This document shows, piece by piece, positions 28,217-38,126 of a DNA stretch of 64,000 nucleotides. The stretch covers positions 248,001 through 312,000 of the forward strand of contig NZ_CAJYMB010000147.1 of assembly GCF_913775985.1 (NCBI RefSeq), given 5' to 3'. Source of the stretch: an uncultured Pluralibacter sp. Lineage in GTDB: Bacteria > Pseudomonadota > Gammaproteobacteria > Enterobacterales > Enterobacteriaceae. The first letter of the stretch is position 1; every line of letters starts with the position of its first letter. A program made the translations under genes and the position numbers. Under the pieces are notes generated by a model. It saw only the letters and a program-made list of their open reading frames with translations, made no database searches and was not told the origin of the DNA.

Positions 28217-29872
28217 CTATTTCCGTATCCACCACGTCGCCTCGAAAGGCCGCAGCGTCGCGGCGCGAGGCTGCTCTCCGACATCGTCATAGTTGCTGAT
28301 AACCCGCGTCCACCCGCCGGCTGCGTCCTCCGGGGTCCACGCCTGCGGTTCGCGGCTGAGGTTCGCCACCACCAGCAGCGTCTGCCCGCGCCACGCGCGG
28401 CGGTAGCACCACAGCGCCGGGTGCCCGGGCAGCAGATCCTGATAGTCGCCCCAGGTCAGCAGCGGCTCGGCCTTGCGCAGGGCGATCAGCGCCCGGTAGG
28501 TGTGAAATACCGAATCGGGATCCGCCAGCGCCGCCTCGGCGTTCACCGTTGGGTAGTTGCGGCAGGCGCTTATCCACGGCGTGCCGTCGGTGAAGCCGCC
28601 GTGGGGCTGCGCGTTCCACTGCATCGGCGTGCGGCCGTTGTCCCGGGACTTGCTGGCGAGAATAGCCAGCAGTTCGTCGGCATCGCGCCCCTGCTCGCGC
28701 AGCTCGCCGTACATGTTGTGGCTCTCCACGTCCCGGTAGTCGGCGATGGCGGTGAAGTGCGGGTTGGTCATGCCGATCTCTTCGCCCTGATAGATGTAGG
28801 GCGTGCCCTGCATGCCGTGCAGCACCATCGCCAGCATTTTGGCGGAGGCCACCCGGTATTCTCCTTCGTCGCCGAAGCGTGAGACGATGCGCGGCTGATC
28901 GTGGTTACACCAGAACAGCGCGTTCCAAGCCGCGTTGTGCATCCCCTGCTGCCAGCGGCAGAACAGCGCCTTAAGCGCCACGAAGTCCGGCCGCGCCAGG
29001 GTCCACTTCTCGCCGCCGGGATAGTCCACCTTCAGATGGTGAAAGTTAAAGGTCATCGACAGCGCGCGGCCGTCCAGCGCGGCGTACCGGCGGCAGTGCT
29101 CAAGGGTGGTGGAGGACATCTCCCCCACGGTCATCAGCCCGCGCGGGGTGAACACCTCCCGGCTCATCTCCTGCAGAAAGTCGTGGGCCCGCGCGCCGTC
29201 GGTGTAGAACCGGCGCCCGTCGCCGTCGGGATCCGAGGGAAAATCGGGATCTTTAGCGATCAGGTTCACCACGTCGAGCCGCAGCCCGTCCACCCCGCGA
29301 TCCGCCCAGAACGCGCACACCTTTTTCAGCTCATCCCGCACCGCCGGCTCTTCCCAGTTGAGATCCGCCTGCTCCGGGGCAAACAGGTGCAGATAGTACT
29401 GCTCGCTCTCCGCGTGCCACTGCCAGGCGCTGCCGCCGAACTTCGAGCGCCAGTTGTTCGGCAGCGCGCCGGATTTGCCGTCGCGCCAGAAGTAGAAGCG
29501 GCGGTACGGGCTGTCCGGGCTGAGGGACTCGCGAAACCACGGATGCTGGGTCGAGGTGTGGTTAAACACCATATCGAGAATAATGCGGATGCCGCGGGCT
29601 TTGGCTTCGGCCACCAGCTGGTCGAAATCATCGAGGGTGCCGTAGGCCGGATCGATGGCGGTGTAGTTCGCTACGTCGTAGCCGTTGTCCACCTGCGGCG
29701 AGACGTAAAACGGCGTCAGCCAGATGGCGTCCACGCCCAGGGTGTGCAGATAGTCCAGCCGCCGGATGATACCGGGCAGATCGCCGGTGCCGCTGCCGGT
29801 GGTGTCCTGAAAGCTCTTCGGGTAAATCTGGTAGATAGTGCCGTTTTGCCACCAGTGGGGGAGGTTGTGCAT
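28217..29872 (-). CDS. treC: TreC, trehalose-6-phosphate hydrolase
   Basis: A 551-residue GH13 enzyme matching E. coli TreC. Conserved GH13 regions are DMVFNHTSTQHPWF, GLRLDVVN (nucleophile Asp), VGEMSS (acid/base Glu) and WCNHDQPR. It splits trehalose 6-phosphate into glucose and glucose 6-phosphate. It lies 51 nt downstream of treB in the same operon. An AGGA site precedes the ATG. Confidence 0.97.
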   Translation of the reverse strand: MHNLPHWWQNGTIYQIYPKSFQDTTGSGTGDLPGIIRRLDYLHTLGVDAIWLTPFYVSPQVDNGYDVANYTAIDPAYGTLDDFDQLVAEAKARGIRIILDMVFNHTSTQHPWFRESLSPDSPYRRFYFWRDGKSGALPNNWRSKFGGSAWQWHAESEQYYLHLFAPEQADLNWEEPAVRDELKKVCAFWADRGVDGLRLDVVNLIAKDPDFPSDPDGDGRRFYTDGARAHDFLQEMSREVFTPRGLMTVGEMSSTTLEHCRRYAALDGRALSMTFNFHHLKVDYPGGEKWTLARPDFVALKALFCRWQQGMHNAAWNALFWCNHDQPRIVSRFGDEGEYRVASAKMLAMVLHGMQGTPYIYQGEEIGMTNPHFTAIADYRDVESHNMYGELREQGRDADELLAILASKSRDNGRTPMQWNAQPHGGFTDGTPWISACRNYPTVNAEAALADPDSVFHTYRALIALRKAEPLLTWGDYQDLLPGHPALWCYRRAWRGQTLLVVANLSREPQAWTPEDAAGGWTRVISNYDDVGEQPRAATLRPFEATWWIRK

Positions 29873-29894
29873 AAGACGTTCCTGTCAAAAAAGC

Positions 29895-29914
29895 GGCGGG
29901 GCGCGGGCGCGCCC
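29895..29914 (-). repeat. GC-rich hairpin between treB and treC
   Basis: CGGGGCGCG and CGCGCCCCG form an 8-9 bp stem around a short loop in the 51-nt treB-treC gap. It probably tunes the relative mRNA levels of the two genes. Confidence 0.45.
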
Positions 29915-29923
29915 CGAAAAGGT

Positions 29924-31345
29924 TTAAACGATTTGCAGCGTGCCCTGGCGGTATTTGCGCTGGTAGACCGCGCTGGTGAGCACCACCGGCACCACCACGC
30001 AGATAGCCATGGCGGTGGCGTACACCTGCCAGAAGGTCGGCTGAATAGAGAGGATCCCCGGCAGGCCGCCGACGCCGATGCCGTTGGCCATCACGCCGCT
30101 GAGTCCGCACAGCAGCCCGCCGAGGCCGGAACCCACCATCGCGCACAGCATCGGAAAGCGGTACTTGAGGTTGATGCCGTACATTGCCGGTTCGGTGACG
30201 CCGAGGAAGGCTGAAATCGCCGCCGGGACCGAAATCTCGCGCTCGTTCTTCTTGCGGCTGCAGATAATGATCCCCACTACCGCCGAGGCCTGCGCGATGT
30301 TGGAGAGCGCAATTAGCGGCCACACCGGGGTGCCGCCCATGCTCTGGATCATCTGCATATCAACCGCCAGCGTGGTCTGGTGCACGCCGGTGATCACCAG
30401 CGGCGCGTACAGGAAGCCAAACAGCGCCGCGCCCACCGGCGCGAAGCTGCCGGTCATCAGGTGGCGCACCGCGAAAGCCACGCCGTCGCCAATCATCCGG
30501 CCAAACGGGCCGATAACCGCGTGGGCGAGGAACACCGCGAGGATCAGGGAGCACACCGGCACCACCACCAGATAGAGGTAGTCCGGTACGATGCGCTTGA
30601 GACGCGTCTCAATGATGCCCAGCGCCAGCCCCGCCAGCAGGGCCGGGATCACCTGCGCCTGATAGCCCACCTTCTCAATGGCGAACAGACCGAAGTTCCA
30701 CACCTCGGGGATTTTGCTTCCCAGCTCGTAGGCGTTCATCAGCTGCGGCGACACCAGAGTAATTCCCAGCACGATGCCGAGGATCGGCGTGCCGCCCATC
30801 TTTTTCACCGCCGACCAGCAGATGCCCACCGGCAGATAGAAGAAGATTGCCTCGCCAATCAGCCACAGGAAGTCGTACAGGGTTTTCATCCCCGGATGCA
30901 TCTGCGCCAGGGTCTGGCCATTGCTCATCGGCACGTCGCCGATCACGTTGCGAAAGCCGAGGATCAGGCCGCCGCTGATCAGCGCCGGCAGCAGCGGGAA
31001 GAAGATCTCCGCGAAGTGCGAGATCATCCGCTCGTGCCACTTCATGTTCTGGCGCGCGGCGAGCTTCGCCTGCTCTTTGTCGGCGGAGGCCTGGCCGGTG
31101 GTTTTCAGCAGCGCCTGATACCAGTCGCCGACGTCGGTGCCGATCACCACCTGAAACTGCCCGGCGTTGGTGAAGCAGCCTTTAACCATCGGCAGGCCGT
31201 CGATGCCTTTCGGATCGGCCTTCGCCGGATCGTTAAGCACGAAGCGCAGCCGGGTAATGCAGTGGCTGACGGTGGCGATGTTGCCGCGACCGCCCACCAG
31301 CGCCACCAGCCTGTCAATATCCTGTTGATTTACTTTGCTCATCAT
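29924..31345 (-). CDS. treB: TreB, trehalose-specific PTS EIIBC
   Basis: A 473-residue PTS permease almost identical to E. coli TreB. The EIIB domain (residues 1-~80) carries the phosphorylated Cys in TVSHCITRLRF, and the EIIC domain has about ten hydrophobic segments with GITEP-like LGVTEPAMYGI. It imports and phosphorylates trehalose; EIIA is supplied by Crr, encoded elsewhere. It is the first structural gene of treBC, behind a TreR-type operator. Confidence 0.97.
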   Translation of the reverse strand: MMSKVNQQDIDRLVALVGGRGNIATVSHCITRLRFVLNDPAKADPKGIDGLPMVKGCFTNAGQFQVVIGTDVGDWYQALLKTTGQASADKEQAKLAARQNMKWHERMISHFAEIFFPLLPALISGGLILGFRNVIGDVPMSNGQTLAQMHPGMKTLYDFLWLIGEAIFFYLPVGICWSAVKKMGGTPILGIVLGITLVSPQLMNAYELGSKIPEVWNFGLFAIEKVGYQAQVIPALLAGLALGIIETRLKRIVPDYLYLVVVPVCSLILAVFLAHAVIGPFGRMIGDGVAFAVRHLMTGSFAPVGAALFGFLYAPLVITGVHQTTLAVDMQMIQSMGGTPVWPLIALSNIAQASAVVGIIICSRKKNEREISVPAAISAFLGVTEPAMYGINLKYRFPMLCAMVGSGLGGLLCGLSGVMANGIGVGGLPGILSIQPTFWQVYATAMAICVVVPVVLTSAVYQRKYRQGTLQIV

Positions 31346-31418
31346 GAAGCCTCATGACTGTGGGGAGATGCGTGAAATAACCTGCAGGCAATCTATCCGC
31401 TTTCCTGAAAAGCGAAAA

Positions 31419-31432
31419 CGGGAACGTTCCCG
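31419..31432. promoter_or_regulatory. TreR-type operator upstream of treB
   Basis: CGGGAACGTTCCCG is a perfect 14-bp palindrome, typical of a LacI-family operator. A second inverted repeat, TTCCCG-N5-CGGGAA (31427-31443), overlaps its right half. It lies 74-87 bp upstream of the treB start, within the treR-treB gap. Confidence 0.75.
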
Positions 31433-31469
31433 AAATCCGGGAAAGATCACAATTATTTGTCGGGAAGGG

Positions 31470-32417
31470 CTACAGCAGGGTGGCGGGAATGATGATTTGG
31501 CGCGGCTCTGCCCGGCCGTTGATCTGCTCGATAAGCTGCTGCGCCGCCTGTCGTCCGGCCTCGCCGTAGCCGGGATCGACGGTAACGATTTCCGGGTGGA
31601 GAAAGGTCATCAGCGGCGTGCAGCCGACGCTCGCCAGCTGCAGCGTGTCGATGCGCTGTTCCTGCAGGTATTTGCTGGCTCCCAGCGCCAGGGTATCGGT
31701 GGCGCACAGCAGGGCGGTCGTGTCCGCCGCCAGCACCCCGGCGGCGGCTTCATAGCCCTGTTTCATGGTCAGGCCGGGCAGCGCAGAGAGCGGCGTCAGG
31801 CGGTGCTGGCGGCAAAAGCGCAGATAGGCTTCGTGGCGGCGGCGGCCGGTGGTTTCATCGCAGTGCGGCGCGCCGAGAAAGCTGATATGGCGGTGGCCTT
31901 TATCCAGCAGACGCTGCATCAGCATCGTGATGGCGCCGTCATCGTCGTAGCACACCGAGGCGAATCCGTCCGCGTCCCGGGCCAGCATCACCAGGGTTTC
32001 GCGCCAGGGATGCAGCATATCAACGCTGATACTGCTAAAGCCGAACAGCACTACGCCGTCGATATTGCGCCGGCGCAGCATCCCGAGGTGCTCCTCCACT
32101 TTTTCCGCCGAGAACTGGCTCTCCATCATGATCGGGTCGTAGCCCTCGGCGTAAAAGGCGGGCAGCATGGTCTGCACGGCGAGGTTTTCCGACAGCGAGT
32201 CGAGTCGGGTAACGATAATCGCCACCACTTTATCGCTCTGGCCGCGCATCGCCCGGGCGGATCGGGAGGGGGAGAAGCCGTGCTGGTTCATCACCGCTTC
32301 AACCCGCTCGCGGGTGCGCTGGCTGACGCCGCTTTCGTTATTCAGCACCCGGGAGACAGTGGATTTGCCGACGCCGCTCAGGCGGGCGATATCTTTGATG
32401 GTCAGGCGGTTGGTCAT
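31470..32417 (-). CDS. treR: TreR, trehalose operon repressor
   Basis: A 315-residue LacI-family repressor, the same length and order (treR-treB-treC) as in E. coli. The HTH is IKDIARLSGVGKSTVSRVLN, and the hinge follows in FSPSRSARAMRGQ. It binds trehalose 6-phosphate as inducer and represses treBC. It is transcribed in the same direction as the operon it controls. Confidence 0.96.
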   Translation of the reverse strand: MTNRLTIKDIARLSGVGKSTVSRVLNNESGVSQRTRERVEAVMNQHGFSPSRSARAMRGQSDKVVAIIVTRLDSLSENLAVQTMLPAFYAEGYDPIMMESQFSAEKVEEHLGMLRRRNIDGVVLFGFSSISVDMLHPWRETLVMLARDADGFASVCYDDDGAITMLMQRLLDKGHRHISFLGAPHCDETTGRRRHEAYLRFCRQHRLTPLSALPGLTMKQGYEAAAGVLAADTTALLCATDTLALGASKYLQEQRIDTLQLASVGCTPLMTFLHPEIVTVDPGYGEAGRQAAQQLIEQINGRAEPRQIIIPATLL

Positions 32418-32667
32418 CTCTGTTCCCGGGGTAAATGCGAAAAGAAAAAGTGAACGTCATCCTACTCAACCTGCGTCCCTTCGGCAAAAAGTTGTCTCAG
32501 TTTTGTGGCGGTATAGCTGCTGTTTAATAACGTAGCGTTATGATTTTTCCGTACTCTGGCTGTTCCCTGAATAGTTTGAGCCGCAGGCTGATGCTTATTG
32601 CCCGGCCGCCCGCGGCCTGAACAACCGTACCGATATAGCCAATGTTTTCTCACTTACCGGAGGCGCT
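32418..32667. other. treR-mgtL intergenic region
   Basis: This 250-bp gap holds divergent promoters for treR and mgtL-mgtA. In E. coli mgtA is PhoP-activated, but no clear PhoP box with the proper 11-bp period was found; CTGTTC and TAGTTTG near 32561-32575 are 12 bp apart and only suggestive. Confidence 0.4.
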
Positions 32668-32721
32668 ATGGATCCCGATCCCACCCCCCATCACCGATGG
32701 AGCAACATCATTTTCCGGTAA
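32668..32721 (+). CDS. mgtL: MgtL leader peptide of mgtA
   Basis: A 17-codon reading frame, MDPDPTPHHRWSNIIFR, behind CCGGAGG. It is clearly homologous to E. coli MgtL (MDPDPTPLPRRRLKLFR), including the Asp-Pro-rich start MDPDPTP. Ribosome stalling or destabilisation on these Pro/Asp codons under low Mg2+ or low proline favours transcription into mgtA. The second half has diverged, so selection appears focused on the first seven codons. It lies 150 nt before mgtA within the Mg2+-sensing leader. Confidence 0.9.
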   Translation: MDPDPTPHHRWSNIIFR

Positions 32722-32871
32722 GCCTGCCCCGCGCTGCCTTGCCGGATAAACCGTAAGGCAGCGACGTCGTTCTTTCCCGATGTCCCTGTTTTATCACGTC
32801 TTTCAGACGCGGCCCCGCCGCGCCTGAACGTAACCCGCGATCGCCGAACGGCGAGCGCAGAGGGACTTTTT
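32722..32871 (+). promoter_or_regulatory. mgtA leader (Mg2+-responsive 5' untranslated region)
   Basis: The stretch between mgtL and mgtA corresponds to the regulated 5' leader of E. coli and Salmonella mgtA, where RNA folding after MgtL controls Rho-dependent termination. Short complementary GC-rich segments are visible, but I did not fold it. The assignment rests on position. Confidence 0.6.
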
Positions 32872-35580
32872 ATGCTGAAAACTATCACCCGGCAGCTGCT
32901 CGCGCAGCTCGCCCGCCGCCTGCCGCACCGCCTCACCAGCCGCGATCCGCTGCCGGACGGCAAAACCCTGGCCAGCGTGCCGATGCCGGACAGCCTGAGC
33001 CAGCGCTGCCTGAACATCGCCGCCGTTGATGAACACGAGATCTGGCGCGCCCTCGACAGCCATCCCGAAGGGCTGACGCCGCAGCAGGTGGAAGCCAGCC
33101 GCGCAGCGCACGGCGAAAACATCATTCCGGCCCAGAAGCCGGCGCCCTGGTGGGCGCACCTGTGGCGCTGCTACCGCAATCCGTTCAACCTGCTGCTTAC
33201 CGTGCTGGGGATCATCTCCTACGCCACGGAAGATCTGTTTGCCGCGGGCGTGATCGCCCTGATGGTGGCGATTGCCACGCTGCTCAATTTCATTCAGGAG
33301 GCGCGATCCACCCGCGCGGCGGACGCCCTGAAAGCGATGGTCAGCAACACCGCCACCGTGCTGCGCACCGTCAACGACAAGGGCGAAAGCCGCTGGCAGG
33401 AGATCCCGCTCGATCGGCTGGTGCGCGGCGACATCGTTAAGCTCTCGGCGGGAGACATGATCCCGGCGGATCTTCGCGTTCTCCAGGCCCGGGATCTGTT
33501 TGTCGCCCAGGCCTCGCTCACCGGAGAGTCGCTGCCGGTGGAGAAGATCGCCCGCAGCCGCGATCCGCAGCAGAGCAACCCGCTCGAGTGCGATACCCTG
33601 TGCTTTATGGGCACCAGCGTGGTGAGCGGCACCGCCCAGGCGGTGGTCTTCGCCACCGCCGGTGAGACCTGGTTCGGCCAGCTGGCGGGTCGCGTCAGCG
33701 AGCAGCAGACCGAGCCGAACGCCTTTCAGAAAGGCATCAGCCGCGTCAGCATGCTGCTGATCCGCTTTATGCTGGTGATGACCCCGATTGTGCTGCTGAT
33801 CAACGGCTACACCAAGGGCGACTGGTGGGAAGCGGCGCTATTTGCGCTGTCGGTGGCGGTGGGGCTGACCCCGGAGATGCTGCCGATGATCGTCACCTCG
33901 ACCCTGGCGCGCGGGGCGGTGAAGCTGTCGAAGCAGAAAGTGATCGTCAAACATCTCGACGCCATTCAGAACTTCGGCGCGATGGACATCCTGTGCACCG
34001 ATAAAACCGGCACCCTGACCCGGGATAAAATCGTGCTGGAAAACCACACCGATATCTCCGGCAGAACCAGCGAGCGGGTGCTGCACTGCGCCTGGCTTAA
34101 CAGCCACTACCAGACCGGATTGAAAAACCTGCTGGATACCGCCGTGCTGGAAGGGGTGGACGAAGCCGCGGCGCGGACGCTCTCCGCCCGCTGGCAGAAA
34201 ATCGACGAGATCCCCTTTGATTTCGAGCGCCGCCGGATGTCGGTGGTGGTCGCCGAAGAAGCGGGCCAGCACCAGCTTATCTGCAAGGGCGCGCTGCAGG
34301 AGATCCTCAGCGTCTGTACCCGGGTGAGTTTTAAAGGTGAGATTATCCCGCTGGACGACGCGATGCTGCGCCGCATCGGCCGGGTGACCGATACCCTCAA
34401 CCGCCAGGGGCTGCGGGTGGTGGCGGTCGCCACCAAAGTGCTGCCCGCCCGCGAGGGAGACTACCAGCGCATTGATGAATCGGATCTGATTCTGGAGGGC
34501 TACATCGCCTTCCTCGATCCGCCGAAAGAAACTACCGCGCCGGCGCTGAAGGCGCTGAAGGCCAGCGGCATCACGGTGAAAATTCTCACCGGCGACAGCG
34601 AGCTGGTGGCGGCGAAAGTGTGCCGGGACGTCGGCCTGGACGCGGGCGATGCGGTGGTAGGCAGCCAGGTGGACGCCCTGAGCGATGACGCGCTGGCGGC
34701 GCTGGCGAAGCGCACCACCCTGTTTGCCCGCCTGACGCCGATGCATAAAGAGCGCATCGTCACCCTGCTGAAGCGGGAAGGGCACGTGGTGGGCTTTATG
34801 GGCGACGGCATCAACGACGCCCCGGCGCTGCGCGCGGCGGATATCGGTATCTCGGTGGACGGCGCGGTGGACATTGCCCGGGAAGCGGCGGACATCATTC
34901 TGCTGGAGAAGAGCCTGATGGTGCTGGAAGCGGGGGTGATCGAAGGGCGCCGCACCTTTGCCAATATGCTCAAGTACATCAAGATGACCGCCAGCTCCAA
35001 CTTCGGCAACGTCTTTAGCGTGCTGGTGGCCAGCGCCTTCCTGCCGTTTTTGCCGATGCTGCCGCTGCATCTGCTGATCCAGAACCTGATGTACGATGTC
35101 TCCCAGGTGGCGATCCCGTTTGATAACGTTGACGAGGAGCAGATCCGCAAACCCCAGCGCTGGAACCCGGCCGATCTCGGCAGATTCATGCTCTTTTTCG
35201 GTCCGATCAGTTCGATCTTCGACATTCTGACCTTCTGCCTGATGTGGTTCGTATTCCACGCCAATACGCCGGAGCACCAGACTCTGTTCCAGTCCGGCTG
35301 GTTCGTGGTGGGCCTGCTGTCGCAGACGCTGATTGTGCACATGATCCGCACCCGCCGCATTCCGTTCATCCAGAGCCGAGCCGCGTGGCCGCTGATGGTG
35401 ATGACCCTGGTGGTGATGACGGCGGGGATCGCGCTGCCCTTCTCGCCGCTGGCGTCGTACCTGTCGCTGCAGGCGCTGCCCCTGGCCTACTTCCCGTGGC
35501 TGGTGGCGATCCTTGCGGGCTACATGACGCTGACCCAGCTGGTGAAGGGCTTTTACAGCCGCCGCTACGGCTGGCAGTAG
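32872..35580 (+). CDS. mgtA: MgtA, P-type Mg2+-importing ATPase
   Basis: A 902-residue P3B-type ATPase closely matching E. coli MgtA (898 aa). Hallmarks are the TGES actuator loop (ASLTGESLPVEK), the phosphorylated Asp377 in CTDKTGTLT, and GDGINDAPA in the P domain, with ten membrane helices. It imports Mg2+ into the cytoplasm when external Mg2+ is low. It lies behind the mgtL leader in the usual order treR-mgtA. Confidence 0.97.
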   Translation: MLKTITRQLLAQLARRLPHRLTSRDPLPDGKTLASVPMPDSLSQRCLNIAAVDEHEIWRALDSHPEGLTPQQVEASRAAHGENIIPAQKPAPWWAHLWRCYRNPFNLLLTVLGIISYATEDLFAAGVIALMVAIATLLNFIQEARSTRAADALKAMVSNTATVLRTVNDKGESRWQEIPLDRLVRGDIVKLSAGDMIPADLRVLQARDLFVAQASLTGESLPVEKIARSRDPQQSNPLECDTLCFMGTSVVSGTAQAVVFATAGETWFGQLAGRVSEQQTEPNAFQKGISRVSMLLIRFMLVMTPIVLLINGYTKGDWWEAALFALSVAVGLTPEMLPMIVTSTLARGAVKLSKQKVIVKHLDAIQNFGAMDILCTDKTGTLTRDKIVLENHTDISGRTSERVLHCAWLNSHYQTGLKNLLDTAVLEGVDEAAARTLSARWQKIDEIPFDFERRRMSVVVAEEAGQHQLICKGALQEILSVCTRVSFKGEIIPLDDAMLRRIGRVTDTLNRQGLRVVAVATKVLPAREGDYQRIDESDLILEGYIAFLDPPKETTAPALKALKASGITVKILTGDSELVAAKVCRDVGLDAGDAVVGSQVDALSDDALAALAKRTTLFARLTPMHKERIVTLLKREGHVVGFMGDGINDAPALRAADIGISVDGAVDIAREAADIILLEKSLMVLEAGVIEGRRTFANMLKYIKMTASSNFGNVFSVLVASAFLPFLPMLPLHLLIQNLMYDVSQVAIPFDNVDEEQIRKPQRWNPADLGRFMLFFGPISSIFDILTFCLMWFVFHANTPEHQTLFQSGWFVVGLLSQTLIVHMIRTRRIPFIQSRAAWPLMVMTLVVMTAGIALPFSPLASYLSLQALPLAYFPWLVAILAGYMTLTQLVKGFYSRRYGWQ

Positions 35581-35693
35581 CTGAAAGTGCAACAGAAGCG
35601 AGGTTAAACCGGCCTCGCTATTGACCCTTGCGATCCCGCGTGATACCTCAGTGGTTTGCTTTTTTTTGGCCCGTCTTTCACTAAGGAACCCGC

Positions 35694-38087
35694 ATGTTCA
35701 ATACCGCGCGCGTCAGCCTGCTGGCGACCTCAATTCTGTTTAGCGGCATCGCGGCAGCCGCGCCCGCCGGCGATCTGCCCCTGATGCCCTGGCCTCAGCA
35801 GGTCGAGCGCCCGGCGGCGCAGGGAATGCTGATCCTCAACCATCAGCTGACCATCAATATTACCGGCGACGATCTCGGCGATGCGGCGGCGAGGCTGCGC
35901 AGCCGCATCGCCCGCCAGACCGGCTGGGAAATGGTGCCCCAGAGCGGCCCGGCTGATGCCCCTGTTATCAGCATCACCATCGCTAAAAAAATGTCGCCGC
36001 TGCCGCGCCCGGACAGCGACGAAAGCTACCGGCTGACGGTAGACGAAAGCGGGGCGCGCATCGCCGCCAATACCCGCTTCGGCGCGCTGCACGGCATCGA
36101 AACCCTGCTGCAGCTTATCCAGAACGGCCCGAGCAACACCGCCATTCCGTATCTCACCATCAATGACAGCCCGCGCTTTCCCTGGCGCGGGCTGCTGCTC
36201 GATTCTGCCCGCCACTTCCTGCCGGTTGAAGACATTAAGCGCCAGCTCGACGGCATGGCGGCGGCCAAGCTCAACGTGCTGCACTGGCACCTGACCGACG
36301 ACCAGGGCTGGCGTTTTGCCTCTGTCCGCTATCCTAAGCTGCAGCAGCTGGCGAGCGACGGGCAGTTTTACACTCCGGCGCAGATGAAAGAGATCGTGCG
36401 CTACGCCGCCGATCGCGGCATTCGGGTGGTGCCGGAAATTGACATGCCGGGCCACGCGTCGGCGATTGCGGTGGCCTATCCGGAGCTGATGAGCGCCCCC
36501 GGACCGTACAAAATGGAGCGCCGCTGGGGCGTGCTCAAGCCGGTGCTCGATCCCACCAAAGAGGCGACCTACGTCTTTGCCGAGGCGATGGTGAGCGAGC
36601 TGGTGGCGATCTTCCCGGATCCGTATCTGCACATCGGCGGCGACGAGGTGGACGACAGCCAGTGGAAAAGTAACCCGGATATTCAGCGCTTTATGCGCGA
36701 GCACCGGCTGGCGGACAGCCATGCGCTGCAGGCGTACTTCAACCGCCGGCTGGAAACTATCCTCGAAAAACATCATCGCCAGATGGTGGGCTGGGATGAG
36801 ATCTACCATCCCGACCTGCCGAAAAGCATCCTGATCCAGTCCTGGCAGGGGCAGGACGCGCTGGGCGAAGTAGCGAAAAACGGCTATCGGGGCATTCTCT
36901 CCACCGGTTTCTACCTCGACCAGCCTCAGTACACCCGCTACCACTACCGCAACGAAATCATCCCCCAGGGGCTGGACGGCGTGGACAAGATAAGCGATGC
37001 CGACAGCGCCCAGAGCTGGTCGTTCTCCATGCCGCGCCTGAAGGGCAGCCCGGTCGAGGGCAGCTTTACCCTGGTGAAGGGCAAGGACGAGTGGCGCGGC
37101 TTTATTGACTTCAACGGCAAATCCCGCCGGGCGGTGCAGGATATCGAGTGGCTGACCCCGGACCAGGTAACCTTTACCGTCGATACCTGGATGGGGGAAA
37201 CCCGGCCGGTGGTGAGCATTCACGACGATCGCCTCAGCGGCTATTTCCTGCTGGGCAACGTGCGCTATCCCATCACCGGCAGCAGCCTTGACGCGGTGCC
37301 CAACGGCATTCCACCGGTTACGCTCGACGCGCAGCAGCAGAAGAACCTGCTCGGCGGCGAGGCGGCGCTGTGGGCGGAAAACGTGGTGGCGCCGGTGCTG
37401 GATATTCGCCTCTGGCCGCGGGCGTTTGCGGTAGCGGAGCGGCTGTGGTCGGCGCAGGACGTCAACGATACCGACAACATGTACCAGCGGCTGCAGGCTA
37501 TTGACGGCTGGTCAACGGTCTCCGTCGGCCTGCGCCAGCACGCCGAGCAGCAGGTGCAGTTCACCCGGCTCGCCAATGGCGCAGATACCCTGCCGCTGGC
37601 GATCCTCGCCCAGGCGCTGGAGCCGGCGCACTACTACACCCGCCAGCATCTGAAGTTTCAGGCGGGCAACTACACGCAATTCGAGCCGCTGAACCGGCTC
37701 GCCGACGCGCTGCCGCCGGAGAGCGCCACCCTGCGCAATCTCGATCTGTGGGCGGATAACCTGATCAGCGACCCGGAAGACAACGCCAGCGCCGACAGCC
37801 TGCGCCACGTCTTTACCCGCTGGCAGAACAACACCGCCGACGTGCTGGCCCTCACCGACGCCAGCTATCAGCTGGCGGCTGTGAAGCCGGTGGTGCTGCA
37901 GGTGGACAAGCTCGCCGCGCTGGGGCTGAGACTCACCGATATCGTGGCGCGCCAGGGCACGCTGGACGATAAAGAGTACGCGTCCATTCAGACCCAGCTC
38001 GACGAGGCGGCGAAAATTCAGGATGAAATGGCAATAGCGGCGGTCTATCCGCTGGAGAAGCTGCTGCGGGCGACGCGGATTGAGTGA
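35694..38087 (+). CDS. Exported GH20 beta-N-acetylhexosaminidase
   Basis: A 797-residue precursor. Residues 1-23 are a signal peptide, followed by a GH20b alpha/beta domain (about 25-165) and the catalytic barrel. The catalytic pair Asp317-Glu318 sits in HIGGDEVDD, and NVLHWHLTDDQGW is the barrel signature. It releases terminal GlcNAc/GalNAc from chitobiose or glycans, probably in the periplasm. No chitin genes surround it. It is inserted between mgtA and the pyr genes relative to E. coli, in a single-gene transcription unit 113 nt after mgtA. Confidence 0.93.
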   Translation: MFNTARVSLLATSILFSGIAAAAPAGDLPLMPWPQQVERPAAQGMLILNHQLTINITGDDLGDAAARLRSRIARQTGWEMVPQSGPADAPVISITIAKKMSPLPRPDSDESYRLTVDESGARIAANTRFGALHGIETLLQLIQNGPSNTAIPYLTINDSPRFPWRGLLLDSARHFLPVEDIKRQLDGMAAAKLNVLHWHLTDDQGWRFASVRYPKLQQLASDGQFYTPAQMKEIVRYAADRGIRVVPEIDMPGHASAIAVAYPELMSAPGPYKMERRWGVLKPVLDPTKEATYVFAEAMVSELVAIFPDPYLHIGGDEVDDSQWKSNPDIQRFMREHRLADSHALQAYFNRRLETILEKHHRQMVGWDEIYHPDLPKSILIQSWQGQDALGEVAKNGYRGILSTGFYLDQPQYTRYHYRNEIIPQGLDGVDKISDADSAQSWSFSMPRLKGSPVEGSFTLVKGKDEWRGFIDFNGKSRRAVQDIEWLTPDQVTFTVDTWMGETRPVVSIHDDRLSGYFLLGNVRYPITGSSLDAVPNGIPPVTLDAQQQKNLLGGEAALWAENVVAPVLDIRLWPRAFAVAERLWSAQDVNDTDNMYQRLQAIDGWSTVSVGLRQHAEQQVQFTRLANGADTLPLAILAQALEPAHYYTRQHLKFQAGNYTQFEPLNRLADALPPESATLRNLDLWADNLISDPEDNASADSLRHVFTRWQNNTADVLALTDASYQLAAVKPVVLQVDKLAALGLRLTDIVARQGTLDDKEYASIQTQLDEAAKIQDEMAIAAVYPLEKLLRATRIE

Positions 38088-38126
38088 TGGAAGAAGCCGT
38101 AACAACAGATCGGTGCCGATCTAGTG

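Noticed and set aside
32551..32580. PhoP box upstream of mgtL
   Set aside because: The two GTT-like half-sites are 12 bp apart instead of 11 and poorly matched, so no site was annotated.
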